64,000 nucleotides of DNA from positions 16,786 through 80,785 of the forward strand of contig CACRSC010000101.1 in the NCBI GenBank assembly GCA_902651635.1, read 5' to 3'. The notes beneath the pieces are model-generated. The model was not told the origin of the DNA. It saw nothing but the letters and a program-made list of their open reading frames with translations, and ran no database searches. The DNA is from Mastigamoeba balamuthi (lineage: Eukaryota; Evosea; Mastigamoebida; Mastigamoebidae). Made by a program: the position numbers and the translations under genes. This document shows, piece after piece, positions 10,202 to 20,713 of this stretch. Numbering within the stretch: position 1 is the first letter of the stretch; every line of letters starts with the position of its first letter.

Positions 10202-12134
10202 ATGGCAGGCACTCCCACGCCCAACTCGCAACTCCGCCCGCCCATGGCGTCGGCGGTGGCGGCGAGGGAGGATCAGGAGGAGGAAGAGGAGGAGGTCTGT
10301 GTGCTCTACGTGGACCCAGTGCCCGTCCGTCTCGGGCGGGGCCGGAGCATCGGCGAGCTCAAGCAGCGCGTGGCCAGCGTCCTCCACGACGTCGCGGGCC
10401 GCCCCTACGCCCCCTTCGACCTCCTTCTGCCGCGCACAGAGGCCCTGGCGCCGTACGGCCTTCTGCCTCTGATGCCCTCGCAGGTACTACTTCGACTGGG
10501 CGGGCGCCGCGTGCTCGTGGATCCCCTTTGTCTGCTGGGCCACTGAGACGGCCAACGATGCGGAGCTGGCGAGGCTGTCGCTCCACAACGCGCTGGAGGC
10601 GATCGCGCTGTCTCGCGGAGGCAGCGACGAGTGCAGCTTCTTCCCGGGCATCGACGAGGTCGGCTACCTGAGGCGCAGATCGGAAGCCATGTTCGCGTCG
10701 GTCCTGCGAGCCGTTGCCAGCGTCCTGGACCACCTCCGCTACGCTCGGGGCTCCAGCCGCGGAGTTCTGTTCGCCTTCATCACGTCGCTCGACCCCTCGG
10801 TTTTCTCGCAGAGCCTCTGGGGAAGGTTTTCTCCCTTTTATTTCTCCCTTGTCGTTTGACGTGGGCGTTTGTGCTGCTGAAGGAGGACGTTCTCGTTGCC
10901 CCTGTAGGCCGCTCCGCAGAGCGCAGAGGAGAGGCTAATCGCCAGCGAACTCGTGTTCCTCGAGGAGAGAGTGCCGCCTCTGGCGACCGACGTGAGGATC
11001 GCCCGTGCTGCTCGGCCAGTCGCTGCTGCTCTCCCAGGCGGTCCCAGGGTCTCCGCCAGTGGGCCATCTCGCGATGCCTGGGCACCGACTCCCGCACGGC
11101 GCAGCACAAAGTTGCCCGCATTCTGCGCGACTACCTCCTGCCTGACGCCCTCTGCGAGGATGGGCCCGAGCCTGGCCGCTGCCTCGAGCAGTTCCACGCC
11201 GGGTGGGAGCTCCTTGAGCAGCTGCTGGCCGAGCCTGGGAGCAAAGCCTCACTCGGGCAGCACTACCGCGGCCTCGCGGCCTTCATGGAGGGAATGGAGC
11301 AGCTGGCCGCTGAGACGTGGGTCGCCTACGAAGGTCCTGCATGTCTGGACCCGGTAGTCAGGCCGACCAGCGGATGGAGGGACGTCAGGACCAAGCCCGG
11401 CGTCTACTGCTCAGCCACCAAGAGCAACCCTGCGTGAGCTTCTACTGGTTCCTCACTCTGCAACGACAAGGCTCAAGCGGAAGTCTGCCAGGTGGGACGT
11501 GATGCTCGTCATGCGCTCCGCTGGCAAAACGTGCAGGCCTCTGGTCCTCGACCTCTGCCTCCGCAGTGAAGATGCGAGCGTCATAGAGTACAACCAGAGC
11601 ATCCTCAGAAAGGCTGGGCTGCGCCGCCAGCAGGTTTGCGACAGCGTGTTGCCACGCAGCGCTGTGCAGGTTGTTGTGGAGTGGGGCAGGGCTGCCAAAG
11701 AAGTGATGCTGTCTGATGACTGGGACAGCCGCACAGCTCTCCTGTGCCTCGGAGGCAACGTGGTCAGGCTGTACGGGCCCACACTGGGCAGGCGACCGCA
11801 GTTTCTCGCGTCAGGTAAGGCGCCCCATCCCTTGCATAAATTGTCTGCTGACGGAGCAGTCCTGGCAGTGCCATCCGAAGCCTCGGCGAAACACGAAGAG
11901 TGTGCAGTAACGACTCGAGGGAGCAGAGGCGCAGGGCCAGCAGTGCCACCAGCAGGAGGACTCGCTCAGAATCCAAGGCCGCACACGAGCAGTGATCGTA
12001 GACGAGCTCTGACCGAGGGCGATGCTACAGAGAGGAGGGCGGAACTTCAGAGATGGTCAACTCGAGCAGCGACCGCAGCGCCAACGAGTAGTCAGGAATC
12101 AGGGCCAGGGAGAGTGAGGCCGATGCCATTCTGA
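10202..12134 (+). CDS. Multi-exon gene of unknown function, exon joins unresolved
   Basis: The start at 10202 opens a frame with an acidic run (residues 23-31) and then a segment that could be ubiquitin-like (YVDPVPVRLGRGRSIGELKQ). Further coding-looking segments with realistic codon use are at about 10484-10830 (YYFDWAGAACSWIPF...FFPGIDEVGYL), 10908-11050 (SAEERLIASELVFLEERV), 11060-11437 (RILRDYLLPDALCEDGPEP...) and 11499-12134 (RSAGKTCRPLVLDLCL...). These frames do not join cleanly. One join needs a 31-nt intron (10454-10484) and others leave a phase mismatch. It may be a decaying gene, contain assembly errors, or use exons I have misplaced. No family is recognised. Confidence 0.4.
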
Positions 12135-12409
12135 TTGGAAGTCATCACGGACGTGAGCAAACCCTGGGCGCACGGCAATGCACAGCGCCCCCGTCCTTCT
12201 CAACAAGTGATTGAACGGCTAATCTGCTGGAGTCTGTGAAAGCTTCAACAGATGTGATTCTGCTGGGTTAAGAGACGTCTGTGTCCTACTTTCTCACTCC
12301 TCCTTCCCGCAAGGGAATTCTCCATCGTATAGACTCAACTGATATTTAATATCTTAGTAGCCCAAAATCACATCAGAGAGCTCGGCGCCCCGGCCCATCT
12401 CCACTGCTC

Positions 12410-13945
12410 ATGGACAGCACGGCGAGTGTCTTGGAAGTACTGGACAGCCACACGATGGTGTATATCGTACAGATGCTGGACTGGCGCAGCAGGGGGGCAC
12501 TGGCCCGCACGTGCTCTGCTCTGCACCGTGTCTGCGCGTCCCCCTCCATCTGGAGTGATCTTTCCTGCTGCACTCGCACACTGGTCCTCGTCTCTGGGCT
12601 TCCAGTTGCCCAGCACATCAGTCACCTGTCTCTGCCCATCAATCGCCTGCCAGAGGACAATCCCGAATTCACAGCGCGAGCTCTAAGGGCATTGGTGTCA
12701 CTGAACTACTTCAAGGGCGTTGCCAGCGGCCCTGTTCTTGATGCTCTCTCTGTGCTCCCGTGCCTTAACACTGTGCTTTTCATCTTCGATACGGACACCG
12801 GCCCTGTGGGGGAGTCCGTGAACCATCTGGTCCTCTCAATGGGTACTCGACTCCGCGAGATCAGCTGCATCGGCGGCAGAGTGGGGGAAATGCTCAAGAT
12901 GGCGGGTGCAGCCATTCTCAGTGCTCTGAAGGAGCTGATCGCACAAGGGAGGACTCCCACACAGCTGGCACACCTTACTTGTCGATTCCCAGATGCTGAT
13001 CTCGAGAGTCTGATGATGCGCATGCGGGTCAGCGGCGTGACACTACCTCTGAGGTGCTTGCGCACAATCTGTGGCATGGATGAACCGGGGAGCGACCACT
13101 GGGGGCTTTGCACGTCGGTGGCCTCATGCTTCCCCCAACTCGAGACATTTAGTGCTGGCGAGACGTGTGTGCCCTATGCTCTGGCTGCCATTCCATCGTT
13201 GACCTGCACCTGCTATAGTACCCTGCTCGGCCATGGCAGCATCAAGTTCGTGGTAGAGAATCTCAGGGCTGCGTCTCTTTCACTGAATCACCTGGGAATT
13301 GATGGCTCATATCTCGAAAGTGCTCTGCTCGTGCGCAAATGCCCCCAGCTGAAATCACTGGATGTCAAGGCCCCTTGTTGTGCGACTGTACAGTCGATCT
13401 CTGAGCTTCAACACCTGAAGGACCTCTCTGTTTACGGCCCAATAAGAAGCTACTGGAAGCCACTGCAGCACAGCAAAGCCTCGCTGAATGAACTGCATGT
13501 TCCCATTGACAAGTGCTCTGCCATTTTCGATCTCCCACTCTGCGCCAACCTCGTCAGTGTCGCGTGCATTGGCCAGACCATGGAAGTCCATGCCGACCAT
13601 CTCAGGAAGCTTCTGCATATCGAATCCATCCGCGAAATTGAGATGGAGACAGAGCTGTTTGACATGGAGAGCATTTCTCTTGCACTCGTCTTTCTTGCGG
13701 GACACCCCGGCACACGCTTCAATCTGACCGTGACAAGGGCAGTGTGGGTGCAGCACAAGCAGTTGCTAGTTGATCTCATATTGGGCCGGAAGGAGAGAGA
13801 CGTTTGTTTTGTTAGCGTCCAAGGTCAGTCTCTGAACGAGAAAGATGTACTTCCACTTGATGACCAGGGGATATTAATTCACCACGTAACTGAGAACCTT
13901 CTTGTGTTCTCGGGAAGAAGAGAAGTCATTGCAGATTATTACTGA
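12410..13945 (+). CDS. F-box protein with LRR-like C-terminal region
   Basis: Uninterrupted 511-aa frame. Residues 6-52 fit an F-box: VLEVLDSHTMVYIVQMLDW, then RGALARTCSALHRV, then SPSIWSDLSC, matching the family's L..L...I...L....L......C......S..LW...... pattern. F-boxes bind Skp1 and recruit substrates to SCF ubiquitin ligases. The rest contains irregular leucine-rich stretches (for example CPQLKSLDV and LQHLKDLSV) that could form a substrate-binding solenoid. No introns or membrane segments. Two decayed copies follow in tandem and a third fragment lies inverted at 29915-30255, so this is the one intact member of a local family. Confidence 0.7.
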   Translation: MDSTASVLEVLDSHTMVYIVQMLDWRSRGALARTCSALHRVCASPSIWSDLSCCTRTLVLVSGLPVAQHISHLSLPINRLPEDNPEFTARALRALVSLNYFKGVASGPVLDALSVLPCLNTVLFIFDTDTGPVGESVNHLVLSMGTRLREISCIGGRVGEMLKMAGAAILSALKELIAQGRTPTQLAHLTCRFPDADLESLMMRMRVSGVTLPLRCLRTICGMDEPGSDHWGLCTSVASCFPQLETFSAGETCVPYALAAIPSLTCTCYSTLLGHGSIKFVVENLRAASLSLNHLGIDGSYLESALLVRKCPQLKSLDVKAPCCATVQSISELQHLKDLSVYGPIRSYWKPLQHSKASLNELHVPIDKCSAIFDLPLCANLVSVACIGQTMEVHADHLRKLLHIESIREIEMETELFDMESISLALVFLAGHPGTRFNLTVTRAVWVQHKQLLVDLILGRKERDVCFVSVQGQSLNEKDVLPLDDQGILIHHVTENLLVFSGRREVIADYY

Positions 13946-14181
13946 AGTGGCCCACAGAAAACGTGGGGGTATTGAATCCAAGAGAATACCTCAGTGGTGT
14001 TTTCACAGAGCCGTGAGGAAGGAGCTGTCCTACATTCAATATATTTATGCAAGATTTCCATCTGACCGGGTGCACTCCTGCAAGAGGTCTTTCTCTCTCC
14101 CCTCTCCGAGAATCAATTGAGAAAAATCTCCGTAGCAAAATAACATAGTGAGCTCGGCAACCCGGCCCATCACCACCGCTT

Positions 14182-15046
14182 ATGGCCACCACAGTGAGTC
14201 TTTTGGAAGTGCTGGACAGCCACACGATGTTGAGCATCGTACAGATGTTGGACTGGCGCAGCAAGGGAGCACTGGTCTGCACGTGCTCTGCTCTGCGCCG
14301 TATCTGCGCGTCCCCCTCCCTCTGGACTGATCTTTCCTGCTGCACTCGCACACTGGTCCTCGTCTCTGGGCTTCCAGTTGCCCAGCACATCAGTGTTCTG
14401 TCCATCAATTGCCTGCCAAAAGGACGATCCCGAAACCACAGCGCGAGCTCTCAGGGCGTTGGTGTCATTAAGCATATTCAGGGGCATTGCCAGCAGCCCT
14501 GTTCTTGATTCCCTCTCTGTGCTGCCATGCCTACACTCCGTGTTCCTCATCACTAAAGTGGATACCGGCCCTGTCGTGGAGTCCTTGAACCATCTTGCGC
14601 TCTCATTTGGTGCACGACTCCACAGAATCAGTTTCTGTCAAACGTTCAATGGGTATGTGCTGCTTAAAATGGCGGGTGCAGCCATTCTCAATGCTCTGGA
14701 CGATTTGGTCGCACAAGGGAAGACTCCCACACAGTTGACACATCTGACTGGCCAATTCCCAGTGGCTGAACTCGAGGGTCTGATGAGGCAAATGATCGCC
14801 AGAGGCGTGGCACTGCCTCTTACGTGCTTGTACACAATCTGCAACGTGGATGTGCAAGGGCGCGACTACTGGAGCCTCGCCAAGTCAGTGGCCGTGTGTT
14901 TCCCTCTCCTCAGCACTTGGTTCCTATGCTCTGTCCGTCCTTCCATCACTGGAATCTTGTTCCAGCCAGTGTATACGTACAGGCTCTGTGATTTTCTCCC
15001 ATTATACCCCCCATCAACCAGGACCCTTCCAGCAGGCAGAAGATAG
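14182..15046 (+). pseudogene. Decayed F-box copy 2
   Basis: Begins MATTVSLLEVLDSHTM and follows the intact gene at 12410 through the F-box and into the body. At about 14416 one extra base relative to the intact copy shifts the frame (around INCLPK). Similarity then continues in the next frame (RALRALVSL, VDTGPVVESLNHLAL). The segment after CFPLL is shortened, and the last 250 or so residues of the intact gene have no counterpart. The upstream block GAGCTCGGC...CCCGGCCCATC is shared with the intact gene, marking tandem duplication. Confidence 0.75.
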
Positions 15047-16550
15047 TCATAGTCACAGAGCACACGGGCTGTATTGTGTCACGCCTTCATGACACAAGTG
15101 CCCAGGAATTGTGAAATGGCCCACCCCTGGACAGGAGATGTGTGGTCATGGATCCCCTTTATCTGCTGGTGTATTGGTGTGGGATGTGTTGTGTTATGTT
15201 TCTTACTCATATTCAGGATCATCAGAGCCAGGCGTGGCATCAGGCTCTGAAGATCTCATCCTCCGGCTCCTGTAAAAAGAGAGCTGTAAGATATCAGGCG
15301 GTTTATCGTTTATAGCACCTCTGGCGCATTAATCGCTAAACCATAAAACTATGAAAAATAAGACCTATAATGGGAGAAAATCACAGAGCAAGGGGTGAGT
15401 GAGTTCTTACCTTGTTGTTTATGCTTGGGTCGATGCTGAACTTGCAGTAGGTAGGGTGTCAGAAACAATGGTGCACTTTTCAGAGGGAAAAGGGGAAAAG
15501 ACAGAAATTGGCAGAAATGGAAGAATTGGGAGGAAAGGGGGCAGTGCACCTTTTTAATTCTGCTCGGTAGCCACAACGTTCCTCATCTGCACAGTCTGCA
15601 GGAGACAAAGCGCGACATCTGGATATAGTGGGTATTGTGATAAGGGTGTGGGGAAAAGGAAGAAGGTGAGGGGAACCTATGAAAGAAATGGGGAATTCTG
15701 TGGAAGGGCGAAAACTGTAATGGAGGAAAGAGGCAGTGCACCTTCTTTATCAGCCTGGTACACCTGGCACAGAAAGGAAAGGGAGGAAGGTAAGGAAAGA
15801 AAGGAAATGAAGAGGAAGGGGGCAGGAGCAGGTGCAGTGAAGGTAGAGATTTAAGTGCAGGAAGGAAAGAAGGAGAGGAATAGGGAATAAGAGAAAGGGA
15901 AGGGGGACTATGCAGCTTCATTATCAGCCTGGCGTGAAAATGAAAGGGGAAGAGGAGGGAAGGAAAGAAGAGGGGAAAGGAAGAGAGCAGGGGTGGTGGT
16001 TGCTAAGGTACAGAGTAAAGTGCAGGTAGGGAAGTAGAAGAGGAACATATGTGTAGTTATCACTTCAATCACACTGTAGTGCTACATGTGATGCATGTGA
16101 TGGAATTACATTGCTAAATGAGCACTACAATTGCTACTAGTGCAAATATTTGCACTAGTAGTGCTACAAGCAATGTATAATGCAAGGTAAAATAATATCT
16201 ATAATGCTGAATTTCGGTCACATGTAGTGCTAAAATCGCTATTAGTGCTAAATTTAGCGCTAAATTCGTGATTGAATCGCTAAAGTAGTGCTGAAAAAAC
16301 ATTGCTAAAGATTTAGCACTCCATGTGCAAAAGTCACAGCAATGACCAAAAGTTGATTGAACTGTGCTCTGCTGGAATCATAATCCTGAAGCTGAAACCG
16401 TTGTGGCTCTGCTTGCATCTTCTGAGATGGACCACAGGGGATTAGTGCCGTTTATGTTCTTCTTTCCAACTCCTTCTTTATGCTGAATTTGATAGATATT
16501 CTCCAACTTGAGAATCAATTGAAAATAAAAATCACAATCACATTGAGTAC
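15047..16550. other. Gene-free region with purine-rich low-complexity sequence
   Basis: From about 15470 to 16040 the plus strand is dominated by GGAAAGG/AGGAAG type purine runs. The remainder is AT-rich with recurrent GCTAAA and AGTGCTA words (16080-16330). No coding gene is supported. Confidence 0.55.
16134..16161. repeat. Perfect 28-bp palindrome
   Basis: The sequence reads CTACTAGTGCAAAT and then its exact reverse complement, giving a 28-bp perfect palindrome. It sits in an AT-rich patch with repeated GCTAAA/AGTGCTA words. It could be a protein-binding site, a hairpin or the centre of a foldback element; nothing decides this. Confidence 0.7.
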
Positions 16551-16576
16551 AGCACCCCAGCCCATCACCACTGCAT

Positions 16577-17068
16577 ATGACCACCACGGCGAGTGTTATG
16601 GAAGTACTGAACACCCATACGATATTGCACATTGTACAGATGCTTGACTGGTGTAGCAGGGGAGCACTGGCCCGCACGTTCTCTGCACTGCACCATATCT
16701 GTGTGTACTCCTCCCTCTGGACTGATCTTTCCTGTTGCTCTTGAACACTGGTCCTGGTCTCTGGTCTTCCAGTTTCCCAGCACATAGGCTATCTGCCCAT
16801 CAATTGCCTACCAGGGGACATACTTATTACCACAGAATATTTGCCTGCTGGGAATAGTGTACATTGTTTCTCATATTCAAGACTGCTAAAAGTCCTGTCA
16901 TAGAGTCCATAAACCATTGAGTTCTTCCATTGGGTACCCAACTTCACAGGATCAGCTTTCACTGTGAAGAAGAGCAAGAGCAGCTTAAGATTGCAGGTGC
17001 AGCTTCTATTCTCTTTGCTTTTTATGAGTTAGTTGGTCACACAAGAGATGACTTTCACACAGCTGGCT
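16577..17068 (+). pseudogene. Decayed F-box copy 3, cut by a MITE end
   Basis: Starts MTTTASVMEVLNTHTI and follows the F-box of the 12410 gene, but a TGA occurs near 16749 where the intact gene reads through. Similarity continues in broken form (LVSGLPV-like and CAGGTGCAGC segments) until ACACAGCTGGC at about 17068. There the TIR of a Tc1/mariner-type MITE begins. It retains the shared upstream block (GAGAATCAATTGA, CCCATCACCACTG) also seen before copy 2. Non-functional. Confidence 0.7.
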
Positions 17069-17136
17069 TATGTCTTTGCAGCCAAACGTATCATTTTACC
17101 AGTTTCAATGAAAAAAAGTATGAGCTACATCTGAAT
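17069..17136 (+). mobile_element. Solo end of a Tc1/mariner-type MITE
   Basis: TA followed by TGTCTTTGCAGCCAAACGTA and about 40 further bases matching the left end of the complete element at 25648-25981. No second inverted repeat is found nearby, so this is a truncated or internally deleted copy. It interrupts the F-box pseudogene. Confidence 0.7.
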
Positions 17137-18400
17137 TTGCTGACAAGAATGACCTAGCAGATCCGATTATGGAACATGTGCCTGTTATACCATATGTCAT
17201 TTTTCTCTTGGATTGTCTGTTCTGATAACATTAAACTACAAATGCATTTGCATGCAGAGGTAATTGGTAGATGGTCTCTTCAGTTAGTATTATGAAAACA
17301 GCAATGATAAATTGTAAAGCAGAAAAAATGATAAGAAATCTGAGAACACAGAATAACAATCAGATTACTGTTTATATACACTCAATCTGCATGAAGTATT
17401 AGGACTATAAGACCAGTCCTACAATAATAGAGGGCATTTACACAACAAGCAATTCAATTCTGATTACTTCTTAATAACTCTAAAAAGAGAGAATTATTTT
17501 ATTTTTAAAATGGCACAATTATGCCACTTTCAGAAAAGAGATAAGTAGCACTTTCAAAAAAGGTGCAGAAGTAACACTTTTGGAAATGCTGTGCTTGTGC
17601 TGCTTCAGAAAGTGTCACTTTTGCGACACTTTCAAAAGAGTTGTGAGTGACAGTTCCAAAAGTCGCCAAAGTGACAGTTCCAAAATGTATGGTAGCAAAA
17701 CACAAAGTCTACTTTTCCAAATTATAATCTTTATATATGTCTTTACAGCTATCGGTACCTTTTTTCCAGTTTACTACTACTACTGCCCATTACCACCATC
17801 CTCTAAAAATAAGATAAGGAGCATCTTATTAATAGTCATTGCCTTCTCCAGCCGAGAGCTGGGTCGGACAAATATTCCACATTAATTTGATTGACTATTT
17901 CTTCATTTAGGTGTTGTTGGAACTCTTTGGCACATCATCTCAACTCTTCTCACCTTGCCACACCACCTGTGACTTCAAAGTACTCACAACCAACCAGTCT
18001 TCAATGATGCCCTTTAGACTGGCTGCATTCACTGTCTTACCACTGTATGCCTTCTGGAACCCGCACACTTCGTACTATGTCTTTGTACTTGTATGTTCAG
18101 TCTTGCAAATAATCCCTGTTCCATCTAACTACAAGGTCACTCCACCTGTACAGCATCCTAGCCAGTCTTCTCAGGGCCTGATGGTCAGACCATCAATCTT
18201 CCTCACTCAACCAACCTCCCCGCCTTCCCCGGGTCTAATTTAACCTGAATTTCGATTTTCAGTTTGCCGTATCGGAAATAGGTAACCCCCATAATCTGCG
18301 GATGGGAAATATCTCGATAGTAATCGGGATTTACCGGTAGCCCGACCTATCCGACCGTTCCGGATTTATGAACCCTGCTACTGAGGGAGCCCGCAGGAGC
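17137..18400. other. AT-rich gene-free region with a short-word repeat patch
   Basis: Between about 17510 and 17700 variants of CACTTTC, AAAAGTG and AGTGACAGTTCCAAAA recur on both strands, giving an irregular array. The rest is AT-rich. Open frames are short and domain-free. Confidence 0.5.
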
Positions 18401-19523
18401 GTTCACGGGCGAGTCTGTTGTGTTGAGTGGCGTGGCGGTTGTTGTGTTTTGTCTGCGCCGGTGCTCTCAGTGCCAGCCGCTCTTGCCTGTCGTTCTCCCC
18501 GCTGCCCCCCGCCCGCCCCAGGAGAGACCCTCCTCTGACCCGTCTTGCTCGTGCGGTGGGCTTGGCCTAGCGAGTGCCAGCGGGCCGGCAGTGCCGCAGC
18601 CCGCAGTGGCCACCTTGCGCATTGTTTGTTGCACTGCTGGTCTTCCCCAGCAGATCCTCCCGCCCTGCCGCCTTGTCGTCCACGCCCGCCCACGCCCCGC
18701 CAGCCCTGAGCTGTGTCCTCCCCATGCAGGATGCATGCATCCCGTGCCCTCCGCCGCCCCGAGCAAAGGGCTCTGTGCCGCGCTGCTGTCCTGGGGGGGG
18801 AGGACGAGACGATGTGGGGACCGCACTGCCACTGCCCCCTCAGTCCTCTGCAGCCCAAACAAACAGGGGGGGCAGCTGCTGTAGCCGCAGCATGCACGCG
18901 GGCGAGGTGGGGTCTGCCTGTGCCCGCGCGTGTTGTGCGGCCCTCTTTTGCCCCATTCGCGCCTGCTGTTTTTTCGCCCATTCCGCTCTCGTCATCGCCC
19001 CTTTTGCACGAGTCCTCGAGCGGCAGTTATGGGACCCCCGGCGCCCCCGTGGCCCCTCCCAGCAGCCTTCCCCGCTGCCCAGCCCCTGCCGCGTCACTTG
19101 GAGCGTCGCTGCTGCCCCACGGCACCGCCTGCAGGTGCCGCCCGTGGCGCCCGAGAGACCCGGAACCGGGGAAATGCTTGGGGCAATTCGTCGGCGGTGC
19201 ACTTCGCACTTAGCGTTTTCGGGTCCGCAGCAGCGGTGCGGGTCTGCTCCGCTCGGACCACTGCGAAAACCAGCTGCCCAGGGCTCGTGGGCCACTGCCA
19301 CAGGTCCCGAGGGCCACCCGGCGCCCCTGCGCCCCTCGGGCTGCTGCTGGCACGGGCGGGCACCACTGGGGGTCTTCAGTTCGCTCGCTCGGGTCGCCGA
19401 ACTTTCGTTCCCGAAGGAGCGGCGGTTTTTGCGATGACGTCAGATACCCCGAATGACGTCGCGAATGGCAATTCGGAACAGCCACTCACACCGTAGTCCG
19501 ACACAGAGAGAACCCAAATCGCG
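18401..19523. other. GC-rich stretch upstream of the inhibitor gene, no gene supported
   Basis: Several long overlapping frames exist on both strands, but they are low-complexity (Pro/Arg/Ala-rich) shadows of high GC with no domain. A compositional jump occurs near 18,360. The promoter of the gene at 19524 should lie in its last few hundred bases. Confidence 0.45.
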
Positions 19524-20372
19524 ATGGCCAGCGGACCTCTTGTTGTTCTGGTCGCAGCTGCTGTGCTCTGCCTCTCAGTGCGTGTTGCAGCCCACTTCAC
19601 GAGCATCCCTGAGCCTTCCCACAGGGCCCAGTGCGCGCGCTGGTATGTTCTGTCGAGGTGGGCAGCGGCTGCAACGTCTGGGCGACCGCAGAAGACACGG
19701 CTCACTGCTCGCTCCGCACTTCGGCTGCCGCCCACGAGCTCATCGAGGTACTCTCTTCCCACCCCTCTCCCGACCCTCCCAAGCCTCACTCCTGTGCAGG
19801 CACGCGTCCCGGACAACGCGGGGAGCACGGGGTACGTGCTGGTGCCCAGCAGCAGCGCCGATGTGCGCCTGGTGGGCAACGCGACGGTCAGGCCGCTGAG
19901 TGAGCGCCCCTGCATGGGCTGCGCCAGCACGCACGCGTTCTTCTACGAAGCCGCGGCCTCCGGGGCCATCAGTGTGGCCGGCGTGCGTCCCTGGGGCGCG
20001 CACGAGCACTACGACGCCTTTGCGCTGGGCGTCGACGTCGTCGCGGGCCCGCGGGTACCCGCGAGCTGCTCGGGGGCGTTCGCGGGCCTCGAGCACAACG
20101 GCAGCACGCTGGCCGTGCAGCGTGGGGCCCTCGTCGAGGTGCGCCTGATGGCGGCACCGGGGAGCACGGGCTACGCGTGGTCCGCGGACCCCGCGACGCC
20201 GGCGGACGCGGAGGCGGTGCTGCCGTGCAGGAGCCCCCCGCTGCTGGGATGCTCGCAGACGTTCGTGTTCTTCTACCGCGCGGCGAGCAACGGGCAGCAG
20301 CTGCGCCTCGACCACGTCAGGTTCGGCAGGGAGACGGTGGGCGTCTACGTGCTCACCCTCCAGCTCGTCTGA
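19524..20372 (+). CDS. Secreted double-domain chagasin-like (I42) cysteine protease inhibitor
   Basis: Three exons (19524-19577, 19625-19747, 19800-20372), with GT-AG introns of 47 and 52 nt both in phase 0, give 249 aa. An N-terminal signal peptide spans about residues 1-18 (MASGPLVVLVAAAVLCLS). Two chagasin-family units follow. The first has AGSTGYVLV, HAFFYEAAASG and GVRPWG. The second has PGSTGYAW, QTFVFFYRAASNG and the closing strand VGVYVLTLQLV. These match the TTGY-type loop, the aromatic FxFxxxxxG strand and the RPW-type loop that family I42 inserts into the active site of papain-like peptidases. Secretion plus two units suggests blocking of extracellular or lysosomal C1 peptidases. 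Only the first unit has a clear RPW. Confidence 0.75.
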   Translation: MASGPLVVLVAAAVLCLSVRVAAHFTSIPEPSHRAQCARWYVLSRWAAAATSGRPQKTRLTARSALRLPPTSSSRYSLPTPLPTLPSLTPVQARVPDNAGSTGYVLVPSSSADVRLVGNATVRPLSERPCMGCASTHAFFYEAAASGAISVAGVRPWGAHEHYDAFALGVDVVAGPRVPASCSGAFAGLEHNGSTLAVQRGALVEVRLMAAPGSTGYAWSADPATPADAEAVLPCRSPPLLGCSQTFVFFYRAASNGQQLRLDHVRFGRETVGVYVLTLQLV

Positions 20373-20713
20373 TGCGCGTAGTGCAGAACCACAGATTAAT
20401 TGAGAGCATCTGAACATCTGAGGAGAAAAACACTTTAGAACAAAAAACAAAATGCACAGCTCCTAGTGATTCTTGGCACTCTCAAACGATGGCTGCGCAC
20501 GGCAGCTGTGCTCATGTGACACAGGAAATGACGCTTCTGTTCTCCGTGAGGGTCAATGACAGCATAGCTACCGTGAAGAGGGCCAGGAGCAGAGCAGAAG
20601 TCGAGCCAACACCATGTGGGGTACTTTGCTCTCATCACTTGATGGGCGGAGAAAGCTCCGTGGAGGGGGACTGAGGGTGGGAGAGCGATGCCGTGGGGGC
20701 TCTCATGAGGGAT
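20373..20713. other. Short spacer; duplicated unit begins inside it
   Basis: Contains the 3' flank of the inhibitor gene and, from about 20585, the first sequence shared with the other duplicated units (AGTCGAGCCAACAC, GGGCGGAGAAAGCTCCGTGG). No gene. Confidence 0.5.

Noticed and set aside
16090-16330. Candidate CRISPR or tandem array because of recurrent GCTAAA/AGTGCTA words
   Set aside because: Spacing is irregular, the words are short, and this is eukaryotic AT-rich DNA. Only the 28-bp palindrome is reported.
18574-19437. Long plus-strand open frame of 287 codons
   Set aside because: Composition is Pro/Arg/Cys-rich without any domain. Comparable frames exist on both strands in the same GC-rich DNA, and no splice partner or start context supports it.
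19969-20450. Minus-strand frames opposite the inhibitor gene
   Set aside because: The plus strand shows two I42 units and clean introns; the antisense frames are Arg/His-rich artefacts.
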